From: an uncultured Bacilli bacterium | Lineage (GTDB): Bacteria; Bacillota_I; Bacilli_A; RF39; UBA660 | Direction: 5' to 3' | Length of the DNA stretch: 10,739 bases | Assembly (NCBI GenBank): GCA_944372275.1 | Contig: CALVYO010000042.1 | Span: 1-10,739 of the forward strand | Notes under the pieces: generated by a model | The model's database searches: none | What the model was told of the DNA's origin: nothing | Seen by the model: the letters and a program-made list of their open reading frames with translations, nothing else | Translations under genes and position numbers: made by a program | In this document: positions 4,633-10,739 of the stretch, piece after piece | Position numbering within the stretch: the first letter of the stretch is position 1 | Layout: every line of letters begins with the position of its first letter

Positions 4633-5985
4633 ATGAAAATTTATGACATAGCAATAATAGGTGCAGGACCATGCGGACTAACTTCAGCTTTATACTTAAG
4701 TAATTATTTTAAAGTCTGTATTATAGAGTATGGTAAAGATGTGACAAAAAGAAAATGTAATTTAGATAAAAATAAAATATGTGATAAAAGTTGTACTCCG
4801 TGTAATGTGATATCAGGTTATGGAGGATGTCAATTTTTTGATGGTACCAAAGCATGCTATTATCCCGCTGCATCTAGTTTATTAAATTTTAAATCAGAGA
4901 ATGAAGTTATTAATTACTATGATCAAATTGAAAGACTTTTAATAGAGTTAGGAAAACCAACTAGAAAAGAAGTGTGTCCATCTAAAAAAAAAATAGAAAA
5001 AGAATTTTTGAAAAAGAATATATATGTAAAATATTATAATGCCCAAAAAATTAGTAAAGAAAAAATGGATGAAATAGGTGCAAATTTTAAAAAAAAATTA
5101 CAACAAAATAAAGTTGAATTTTTATTTGAAAATAAAGTAAATTGTATAAAAATAGAGGGAAAATTTGTTATAGAAACATCTAAAAATAAAATTAGTGCTG
5201 ATAAAGTAATAATAGCAACAGGAAGATTAGGAACTGAATTTTTAAATACAATTTCTGAACAATTAAAAATAGATTATAAAAATGAAGAAAATGTTATTGA
5301 AATAGGTGTTAGAATAGAAATGCCATACAAGGTATTTAATTGTATAGATAATATTTTCAATGATATTAAGTTAAAAAGAAAGATAGATAATAATAATGAG
5401 ATAAGGACATTTTGTCAAAATTATAAAGGATTAGTTAGAAAATGTGTGTTTGATAATGGGATTTCTTCTTTAGATGGTGCTATATTAGATTCTAATAGAT
5501 ATGATACAAATAGTGTAAATATTGCAATTCACCATAGAATTGGTAATTTAAATGATATAAGAGAATATAGACAAATGATTTCTAAAATAAGTAAAAACAA
5601 CAAGCCTATTGTTCAAAACATGGAATCTTTTTTAAATAATACTAAAAATTATGAAATTAATGAAAAATATTGTACCATGAAATCTTATAGTTTAGGTAAT
5701 ATTAATGATTATTTGCCAGATAAAACTTTGAAATATATTAAAGAAATGATTTATGATATAGATAAATGTATACCTGGTTTTGCAAATGAAAAAAATATTG
5801 TATATGCTCCATCTTTTGAATTAGGAAGTAATAAATATTTACTTAATGATAATTTTGAAACAAATATTAAGAATTTATATATTGGTGGTGATGCTTGTGG
5901 ATATTTTAGAGGATTTATGCAAGCAATGATATCTGGTAAAATAATAAGTGATAGTGTTTTAGAAGGTGTAAAGAATGGAAAATAG
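4633..5985 (+). CDS. FAD-dependent dehydrogenase, COG2509 type
   Basis: The 450-residue flavoprotein has an N-terminal Rossmann fold that binds the ADP part of FAD: GAGPCG (10-15) and an acidic residue, E32, at the end of the second strand. The C-terminal FAD signature YIGGDACGY (416-424) is followed by an RGFMQAMISG helix. Between them is a second nucleotide-fold segment, KVIIATGR (near 191-198). A cysteine cluster, C42, C50, C54, C57 and C66, precedes and overlaps the SGYGGCQFFDG loop (61-71). The same cluster and glycine-rich loop are typical of the uncharacterised COG2509 dehydrogenases. Whether it binds metal or Fe-S, or is redox-active, is not known. No signal peptide is seen, so it is cytoplasmic. 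The start has only a modest GGTG site (4625-4628). Its 3' end overlaps the next gene by 11 bases. The substrate is unknown. Confidence 0.8.
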   Translation: MKIYDIAIIGAGPCGLTSALYLSNYFKVCIIEYGKDVTKRKCNLDKNKICDKSCTPCNVISGYGGCQFFDGTKACYYPAASSLLNFKSENEVINYYDQIERLLIELGKPTRKEVCPSKKKIEKEFLKKNIYVKYYNAQKISKEKMDEIGANFKKKLQQNKVEFLFENKVNCIKIEGKFVIETSKNKISADKVIIATGRLGTEFLNTISEQLKIDYKNEENVIEIGVRIEMPYKVFNCIDNIFNDIKLKRKIDNNNEIRTFCQNYKGLVRKCVFDNGISSLDGAILDSNRYDTNSVNIAIHHRIGNLNDIREYRQMISKISKNNKPIVQNMESFLNNTKNYEINEKYCTMKSYSLGNINDYLPDKTLKYIKEMIYDIDKCIPGFANEKNIVYAPSFELGSNKYLLNDNFETNIKNLYIGGDACGYFRGFMQAMISGKIISDSVLEGVKNGK

Positions 5986-6877
5986 TAAAATAAAATTTGG
6001 AGTAGCAGGATTCCCAATTAATTTTTTTAATAGTGAGTATAAAAAAAATAGGGATAATGTTTTTAAATGGTTAAAAGAAATTAATTTAGATTGTATTGAA
6101 CTTCAATGTACATATGGAATAAGAATGAAGGAAGAACAAGCAAATAAATATCGTTTATTAGCAAAAGAATATAATATTACAATGACAATACATGCCCCTT
6201 ATTATATCAGTTTAGCATCAATAAAAAATGATGTTGTTGAAAGATCAAAAGAAGAAATTAAAAAAGCTTATGAATTAGCAAAAATTTTAGGAGTAAAAAG
6301 GATTATATTCCATCCAGGTGGTGGATATGGAAAAACAGAAGAAGAAAGAAAATTAGGATTAGAAAGATTAATAGGAGCATTAAAATCTTTAGAAAAAGAT
6401 TTAGATACTGAAAACATAAAGATATATCCTGAAATAGGTGGTAAAATTAATCAATTAGGAAGCCTTGATGAAATAATAAAAATATGTAAAGAAGTAAGTT
6501 ATGCGAGACCTTGTATTGATTTAGCTCATTTACACGCTAGGGAATTAGGAAGCATAACATCAAAACAAAAAGTTGTTGAAGTTTTACAAAAAATAGAAAA
6601 AGAATTAGGAAGAGATATATTAGAAGAAACGCATTTTCATGTATATCCAGTAGATTATACTGATAAAGGCGAAAAAATTCATAAAGCGTTTGGTGAAAGA
6701 AAAACTAATAATCAATTATCTTTGTTTGAAGAAGATGATGAATACATGCCTAAAGCAAAATATTATATTGCTGCAATAAAAGAAATGAATTTACAACCTA
6801 TAACGATTTGTGAAGCACATAATACACAAGATATAGGTGCGATACTTATGAAAAACTTGTATTATGAAAAAAATTAA
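5975..6877 (+). CDS. Endonuclease IV-like TIM-barrel protein with a clamp-binding motif
   Basis: The 300-residue product has the AP endonuclease 2 / xylose-isomerase-like TIM barrel of endonuclease IV (Nfo), which cleaves DNA at abasic sites with three metal ions. Visible metal-ligand equivalents: H73 (TIHAPYY), H113 (IIFHPGG), E153 (YPEIGGK), D182 and H185 (CIDLAHLHA), H220/H222 (THFHVY) and E280 (TICEAHN). The Nfo segment DRHEH is replaced by KGEKIH (231-236), so two usual ligands of the third metal are not obvious. This is the pattern of a divergent Nfo-like branch also seen in archaea, and true AP endonuclease activity is likely but unproven. An insertion at about 240-258 carries QLSLF (247-251), the consensus for binding the DNA polymerase sliding clamp. 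The ATG overlaps the previous gene by 11 bases and has AAGGTG at 5963-5968. polA follows after 87 bases. Confidence 0.8.
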   Translation: MENSKIKFGVAGFPINFFNSEYKKNRDNVFKWLKEINLDCIELQCTYGIRMKEEQANKYRLLAKEYNITMTIHAPYYISLASIKNDVVERSKEEIKKAYELAKILGVKRIIFHPGGGYGKTEEERKLGLERLIGALKSLEKDLDTENIKIYPEIGGKINQLGSLDEIIKICKEVSYARPCIDLAHLHARELGSITSKQKVVEVLQKIEKELGRDILEETHFHVYPVDYTDKGEKIHKAFGERKTNNQLSLFEEDDEYMPKAKYYIAAIKEMNLQPITICEAHNTQDIGAILMKNLYYEKN

Positions 6878-6879
6878 TG

Positions 6880-6941
6880 ACTTTCTAAACTTTTACAAGT
6901 ATTTTTTGTAAGTTTGTTAAAGAAATTATATTTATAATGAT
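6880..6941 (+). repeat. 62-bp dispersed repeat, copy B (in the polA promoter region)
   Basis: This is the partner of 3135-3196, 59/62 identical. It fills most of the gap between the endonuclease IV-like stop and the polA start. The fold is better here than in copy A: AAACTT+ACAA (6887-6892, 6895-6898) pairs with TTGTAAGTTT (6906-6915) leaving a two-T bulge. CTTT (6881-6884) with AAAG (6919-6922) closes an outer stem. The repeat ends as the polA TATAAT begins. It may be an attenuator-like or mRNA-end hairpin between the two genes, or part of the polA promoter. Confidence 0.85.
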
Positions 6942-6946
6942 ATAAT
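6938..6946 (+). promoter_or_regulatory. Extended -10 promoter of polA
   Basis: A perfect TATAAT (6941-6946) is preceded by TG and one base (TG at 6938-6939), an extended -10. No good -35 is found at 16-18 bases; TTGTTA (6914-6919) is 21 bases away, too far. Transcription would start near 6953, almost on the Shine-Dalgarno site at 6951-6957, so a start site further upstream within the repeat cannot be excluded. Confidence 0.45.
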
Positions 6947-6964
6947 ATTGAAAGGTGAAAAGTT

Positions 6965-9499
6965 ATGGAAAAAATAATATTAGTCGATGGTAATAATCTA
7001 TTATTTAGAAGTTATTATGCTACCGCATATAATGGCAATTTTATGAAAAATAGTAAAGGTTTTCCTACTAATGCTTTATTTGGATTTGCTAATATGATGC
7101 ATAAAATAATCGAAGAAGAAAAACCAACTTATATAATGGTAGCATTTGATAAAGGAAAAACATTTAGACACGATAAATATGATTTTTATAAACAAGGAAG
7201 AATCGAAACACCTAATGAATTAAAACTACAATTTCCCAAAGCTAAAGAATTGTTAAATGCAATGGGTATTAAATATTACGAAATAGATAATTATGAAGCA
7301 GATGATATAATTGGAACATTTGCGGAATATTGTAATAAAGATCCTAACTTTATTGGTACAATTATTAGTAGTGATAAAGATTTATTACAATTAATAAGTA
7401 ATGATATCGATATAAAATTACTAAAACAAAAGGATTATATAAGATATAACGAAGATACTTTTACAAAAGAATATGGCATTAAACCAATTAATATTATCGA
7501 TTTAAAAGCATTAATGGGTGATTCATCAGATAATATTCCAGGAGTTAAAGGAATAGGAGAAAAAACTGCTTTAAAACTATTACAAGAATATAAAACATTA
7601 GATGGTATATATGAACATATTGATGAAATAAAAGGAAAAACAAAAGAAAAATTAGAAACAGATAAAGATAATGCTTATATGAGTTATGAAATAGCAACTA
7701 TCTATAAAAATGTTCCTATCGATATAAATGTTAATGAATTGAAATATTTAGGTAGTACTGATAAATTAAATAGTATTTATGAAGAATTAGAATTTTATTC
7801 ATTCTTAAAAAAGGAACAAAAACAAGAAGAAGATATTAATATAACGATTATCGATGATGTAAGTAAAATAAAAATTACTAAAGATTGTGCGATTTATATA
7901 GAATTAGATGGCACAAATTATCACAATTCTAATATTATAGGTATAGGAATATATAATAAAGATGTCGCTTATTATGTAAAAAATATAACTAATTTAGATT
8001 TTCTAAAAAATATAAATGTATTTACATATGATTTAAAAAAACTTTACGTTTCATTAAAATATAAAAACATTGAAATACCAGATATTAAAAATGATTTAAT
8101 GATAGCAGCGTCTTTATTAGAATATAATACGAAGGATGATATTGCTTATTTAGCTAATCAATTTAATTATAGTATTCCTTTTTATGAAAATGTTTTAAAA
8201 CAAGAAGATATATCTAAAATAGTCGTTAATAAAGCAAAGTTTATCTATGAAATAAAAGATGAATTATTAAATAAAATAAAAGAAGAAGATATGGAAAAAT
8301 TATATAATGAAATCGAAATACCATTAACATATGTCTTGGGCGATATGGAATATGATGGGGTTATAGTCGATAAAAATATCTTAAATGAAATGGGTAATGA
8401 AATTAAAATTAAATTAGAAATATTAAGTAAAGAAATTTATAACTTAGCCGGTACATCTTTTAATATATCCTCACCACAACAATTAGGTGAAATATTATTT
8501 GAAAGATTAAATTTACCTCACGGTAAAAAGGGCAAAACAGGTTATTCGACAGCAGTTGATGTTTTAAATAAATTAGTTAATAAACATCCGATAATTGAAA
8601 AAATATTAGAATATCGAATGTTAAATAAATTGTATACAACTTATGTCGAGGGATTAATCAGTACAATTAAAGATGGTAAAATTCATACTATTTATACGCA
8701 AACATTAACTAGAACTGGTAGATTATCTAGTATCGAACCTAATTTACAAAATATTCCAATTCGTACAGAATATGGCAGATTAATAAGAAAAGCATTTATA
8801 CCATCACCTAATTCCGTTATTATTAGTGGCGATTATTCCCAAATAGAATTACGTATTTTAGCCCATATGGCCGATGTACCAGCTTTAATAGAAGCATTTA
8901 ATAATGATTTAGATATCCACAGCAAAACTGCTTCTGATATTTTTAAAACTGATGTAGTTACTAAAGAAATGCGAAGAATTGCTAAAGCAGTTAACTTTGG
9001 TATTATTTATGGTATTAGTAGTTTTGGCTTATCAGAAAACTTAAATATATCAAATAAAGATGCTAAACAATTTATCGATGAATATTTAAAAACATATCCT
9101 GGTATTAAAGAATATATGGATAGTACAATAAAAAAAGCATATGAATGCGGTTATGCAAAAACATTATTTAATCGTAAAAGAATTATCGATGAATTAAAAA
9201 ATACTAACTATATGATTAGACAATCAGGAGAAAGAATGGCTTTAAATACACCAATTCAAGGAACTAGTGCTGATATAATAAAAAAAGCAATGGTTTTAAT
9301 TCATAAAAAATTAAAAGAAAATAATTTGAAATCAAAATTGATTATTCAAGTTCACGATGAATTAGTTTTCGATTGTTTAAAAGAAGAACAAGAAACCGTA
9401 ACTAAAATTATGAAAGATGTTATGGAGAATGTAATAAAATTAAAAGTACCACTTAAAATTGACATTGAATATGGCAATAACTGGTACGAAGCGAAATAA
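6965..9499 (+). CDS. polA: DNA polymerase I
   Basis: The 844-residue enzyme fills gaps and removes RNA primers and flaps in replication and repair. Residues 1-285 are the 5' nuclease: LVDGNN with D8, YEADDIIG (110-117), SSDKDL (135-140), GDSSDNIPGVKGIGEKTA (185-202). Residues about 305-440 keep the 3'-5' exonuclease fold but lack the DxE metal pair (the aligned segment reads YIELDG, 311-316), so proofreading should be absent, as in Bacillus-type Pol I. The polymerase part has motif A DYSQIELR (623-630, D623), motif B with R670, K674, F678 and Y682 in KAVNFGIIYG, and motif C QVHDELVFD (796-803, D799). Phe at 678 predicts discrimination against dideoxynucleotides. All polymerase residues needed for activity are present. 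AAAGGTG at 6951-6957 sets the ATG. At 844 residues it is slightly shorter than B. subtilis PolA (880). Its context next to an endonuclease IV-like gene suits base excision repair. Confidence 0.98.
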   Translation: MEKIILVDGNNLLFRSYYATAYNGNFMKNSKGFPTNALFGFANMMHKIIEEEKPTYIMVAFDKGKTFRHDKYDFYKQGRIETPNELKLQFPKAKELLNAMGIKYYEIDNYEADDIIGTFAEYCNKDPNFIGTIISSDKDLLQLISNDIDIKLLKQKDYIRYNEDTFTKEYGIKPINIIDLKALMGDSSDNIPGVKGIGEKTALKLLQEYKTLDGIYEHIDEIKGKTKEKLETDKDNAYMSYEIATIYKNVPIDINVNELKYLGSTDKLNSIYEELEFYSFLKKEQKQEEDINITIIDDVSKIKITKDCAIYIELDGTNYHNSNIIGIGIYNKDVAYYVKNITNLDFLKNINVFTYDLKKLYVSLKYKNIEIPDIKNDLMIAASLLEYNTKDDIAYLANQFNYSIPFYENVLKQEDISKIVVNKAKFIYEIKDELLNKIKEEDMEKLYNEIEIPLTYVLGDMEYDGVIVDKNILNEMGNEIKIKLEILSKEIYNLAGTSFNISSPQQLGEILFERLNLPHGKKGKTGYSTAVDVLNKLVNKHPIIEKILEYRMLNKLYTTYVEGLISTIKDGKIHTIYTQTLTRTGRLSSIEPNLQNIPIRTEYGRLIRKAFIPSPNSVIISGDYSQIELRILAHMADVPALIEAFNNDLDIHSKTASDIFKTDVVTKEMRRIAKAVNFGIIYGISSFGLSENLNISNKDAKQFIDEYLKTYPGIKEYMDSTIKKAYECGYAKTLFNRKRIIDELKNTNYMIRQSGERMALNTPIQGTSADIIKKAMVLIHKKLKENNLKSKLIIQVHDELVFDCLKEEQETVTKIMKDVMENVIKLKVPLKIDIEYGNNWYEAK

Positions 9500-9510
9500 G
9501 GTGATTAAAT

Positions 9511-10365
9511 TTGAAAATAACAAAAGTTTTATTGGTTAGTTCGATAACCAATATCTTTTTATCTATTATTAAAATATTATTTGGTTTTATTGGTAAATGT
9601 AATGCTTTAGTAGCTGATGGAATTCATTCTTTAAGTGATTTATCTACCGATTTAGTAGCAATATTTGGTAATTATTTATCATTAAAACCTGCTGATAAAA
9701 AACATCCATTCGGTCATGGAAAAACTGAATACATTACTAGTATGATAATAGGTGCAGTAATCATTATATTAGGTTTAAGTTTAATTTATAATATATTTAA
9801 TAAAGAAATAACAATTCCTAATTTATTGATGGTATTAGTAAGTTTATTTACTATAATATCGAAATTATTATTGTCTAATTATATTTATAAAAAAGGTGTT
9901 TTGTATGATAACAATATTTTAATAGCATCAGGAAAAGAAAGTAGAGCCGATGTGTATAGTTCTATATTTGTGTTACTATCAATTATATTAATGCAGTTTT
10001 CAACTGAATTTAGTATATTAAAATATGCTGATACAATAAGTACGATGATAATAGCTTTATTTATTGTTAAAACAGGATTTAATATTTTACAAGAAAATAT
10101 TGGTATATTATTAGAAGAACAAGTATTAGATAAAAAATACATAAATAATATAAAAAATATAATAAATTCATTTGATGAAGTATTAGAAATAAAAGATTTA
10201 TATATTTTAAGATATGGCCCATACTATAAATTAGTTTCAAATATTATAATGCAAGATTTATTATTAACCGATGCTCATAAAGTTATCGATAACATTGAAG
10301 ATAAACTAAAAGAAAAAGATTCACGAATAAAATATGTGTTTATTCATATGGAACCAAAAATTTGA
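9511..10365 (+). CDS. Cation diffusion facilitator (CDF) family metal exporter
   Basis: The 284-residue protein is an inner-membrane proton/divalent-metal antiporter of the CDF family (COG0053). Six membrane segments are seen near 8-28, 33-55, 76-94, 105-125, 148-165 and 173-190. A cytoplasmic ferredoxin-like C-terminal domain (about 200-284) follows. The family loop PADKKHPFGHGKTE (60-73) lines up well with YiiP. By that alignment the TM2 metal ligands are H39 and D43 (IHSLSD), and the TM5 ligands are E143 and D147 (KESRAD), where Zn-type proteins usually have His then Asp. The metal cannot be told: Zn, Mn and Fe are all possible. The start is TTG 9511, set by AGGTGA at 9499-9504, which overlaps the polA stop; the nearby GTG 9501 is out of frame. 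It is only 11 bases after polA, so it is probably co-transcribed. Confidence 0.88.
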   Translation: MKITKVLLVSSITNIFLSIIKILFGFIGKCNALVADGIHSLSDLSTDLVAIFGNYLSLKPADKKHPFGHGKTEYITSMIIGAVIIILGLSLIYNIFNKEITIPNLLMVLVSLFTIISKLLLSNYIYKKGVLYDNNILIASGKESRADVYSSIFVLLSIILMQFSTEFSILKYADTISTMIIALFIVKTGFNILQENIGILLEEQVLDKKYINNIKNIINSFDEVLEIKDLYILRYGPYYKLVSNIIMQDLLLTDAHKVIDNIEDKLKEKDSRIKYVFIHMEPKI

Positions 10366-10387
10366 TAAATTTTAAAGAAGAAGCATT

Positions 10388-10416
10388 TCAACTACTTAAA
10401 AAATATCAATAGTTGA
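10388..10416. repeat. Inverted repeat overlapping the serS -35 box
   Basis: TCAACTA (10388-10394) and TAGTTGA (10410-10416) are perfect inverted copies 15 bases apart. The right arm overlaps the TTGACA of the serS promoter. It could be the 3' end hairpin of the upstream operon (no T run follows, so a poor terminator) or a chance operator-like pair. No other terminator is visible after the CDF gene. Confidence 0.35.
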
Positions 10417-10441
10417 CAGCATTAATTTAAAATGTTAAAAT
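10413..10441 (+). promoter_or_regulatory. Promoter of the serS T-box leader
   Basis: A perfect TTGACA (10413-10418) is followed after exactly 17 bases by TAAAAT (10436-10441, 5/6). The -10 is extended by TG at 10433-10434. Transcription should start near 10448, directly before the T-box structure. Confidence 0.82.
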
Positions 10442-10447
10442 TTAATT

Positions 10448-10645
10448 ACAAAACGAAAAAGGAACTAAGTAATAAATATATTATTTAATAGAAAGTTAGT
10501 GGTTGATGGAAACTAATAATAATTATTTATGAAATCTACTCCTTTAGTGAAATGAAAACATTTCCGGGTAAAACCGTTATCTTAATTAAGGCTATTTTAG
10601 GATGGTACCGTATTTTATATACTCCTAATAAAATAGTCTTTTTAT
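10448..10645 (+). promoter_or_regulatory. T-box riboswitch, serine specifier
   Basis: This leader RNA senses uncharged tRNA-Ser and lets serS be read only when serine charging is low. Stem I starts with AAAGGA (about 10458-10463) pairing with TCCTTT (10540-10545). The specifier loop has the conserved AGTA on the left (10468-10471) and GAA on the right (10531-10533). The specifier codon is TCT (10535-10537, Ser), followed by A. Above it ATAAATA pairs with TATTTAT (10473-10479 with 10524-10530). The distal loop carries GGTTG (10501-10505) closed by TTAGT/ACTAA. A small stem GAAATG/CATTTC (10549-10554, 10559-10564) fits stem III. The 14-base T-box AGGATGGTACCGTA (10599-10612) includes the TGGT that pairs with the tRNA acceptor end; its last T would pair with a G discriminator by wobble. 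The competing terminator follows. Confidence 0.95.
10588..10645 (+). terminator. Regulated terminator of the serS T-box
   Basis: AAGGCTATTTT (10588-10598) pairs with AAAATAGTCTT (10630-10640) and AGGA (10599-10602) with TCCT (10623-10626), leaving a small bulge on the 3' side. The T run 10639-10643 follows. The 5' arm runs into the T-box sequence, so this hairpin and the antiterminator are mutually exclusive, as expected. Confidence 0.9.
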
Positions 10646-10665
10646 ATTTAGGAAAGGATGATATT

Positions 10666-10739
10666 ATGATTGATATTAAATTAATAAGAGAAAATAGCGA
10701 ATTAGTTAAAGAAAATATTAAGAAAAAATTTCAAGATAA
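10666..10739 (+). CDS. serS: Seryl-tRNA synthetase, N-terminal fragment (runs off the window)
   Basis: The first 24 codons are present. MIDIKLIRENSELVKENI is the typical opening of bacterial SerRS, the start of the long helical arm that binds the tRNA-Ser variable arm. The ATG has AAAGGA (10653-10658) seven bases upstream. The T-box with a Ser specifier directly before it confirms the identity independently. The rest of the gene, including the class II catalytic core, lies beyond the window. Confidence 0.93.
   Translation, partial: MIDIKLIRENSELVKENIKKKFQD

Noticed and set aside
5751..6017. 88-codon antisense frame over the dehydrogenase/endonuclease junction
   Set aside because: Shadow of two well-supported genes on the plus strand, with no start signals.
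9885..10142. 85-codon antisense frame inside the CDF gene
   Set aside because: Shadow of a membrane-protein gene; hydrophobic only because of the complement of its codons.
10366..10385. AAAATTT/AAATTTT hairpin at the CDF stop as a terminator
   Set aside because: The stem is A-T only, the loop is three bases and purines, not a T run, follow.
1..10739. CRISPR array, toxin-antitoxin pair, phage genes or retron
   Set aside because: No regularly spaced repeats, paired small genes, reverse transcriptase or phage-type proteins are present on either strand.

Overview
The window is a very A+T-rich stretch of bacterial chromosome, most likely from a member of the Bacillota (Firmicutes). Three things support this: a T-box riboswitch in front of serS, the sporulation gene pair yqfC-yqfD, and Shine-Dalgarno sites of the AGGTGA/AAAGGTG type before most genes. 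TGA is used as a stop codon (for example at the ends of the first gene, yqfC and the CDF transporter gene) and TGG for Trp, so this is the standard code, not the Mycoplasma code. An AT-rich gut-type Bacilli or Erysipelotrichia/RF39-like lineage would fit, but the species cannot be fixed from the sequence alone.

Left part (1-2160, all on +): a free-standing tRNA-binding-domain protein with its own terminator; yqfC and yqfD, translationally linked sporulation genes; then a tRNA-Ala(UGC) gene with a strong extended -10 promoter and its own terminator.

Middle part (2160-4580): about 300 bases without a gene, holding an orphan promoter candidate and a strong bidirectional terminator; a minus-strand lipoprotein gene; a 62-bp repeat that recurs upstream of polA; and a decayed IS110-family insertion sequence on the minus strand. 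Its transposase gene carries two nonsense codons, two frameshifts and loss of catalytic Asp residues.

Right part (4583-10739, all on +): a promoter drives an FAD-dependent dehydrogenase gene (COG2509 type) that overlaps an endonuclease IV-like TIM-barrel gene. Then come polA (full-length DNA polymerase I with a dead proofreading domain), a cation diffusion facilitator gene 11 bases after polA, and a complete T-box leader with a Ser specifier codon controlling serS, which runs off the window end.

Most of the window is housekeeping sequence, and I found no clear new multi-gene system. The points most worth a second look are: (1) a textbook sliding-clamp-binding pentapeptide, QLSLF, in a loop of the endonuclease IV-like protein encoded directly upstream of polA, where some of the usual zinc ligands are not conserved; (2) the 62-bp hairpin-forming repeat, 59/62 identical, shared between the polA promoter region and the edge of the dead IS110; and (3) the possible small RNA between the tRNA terminator and the lipoprotein gene.
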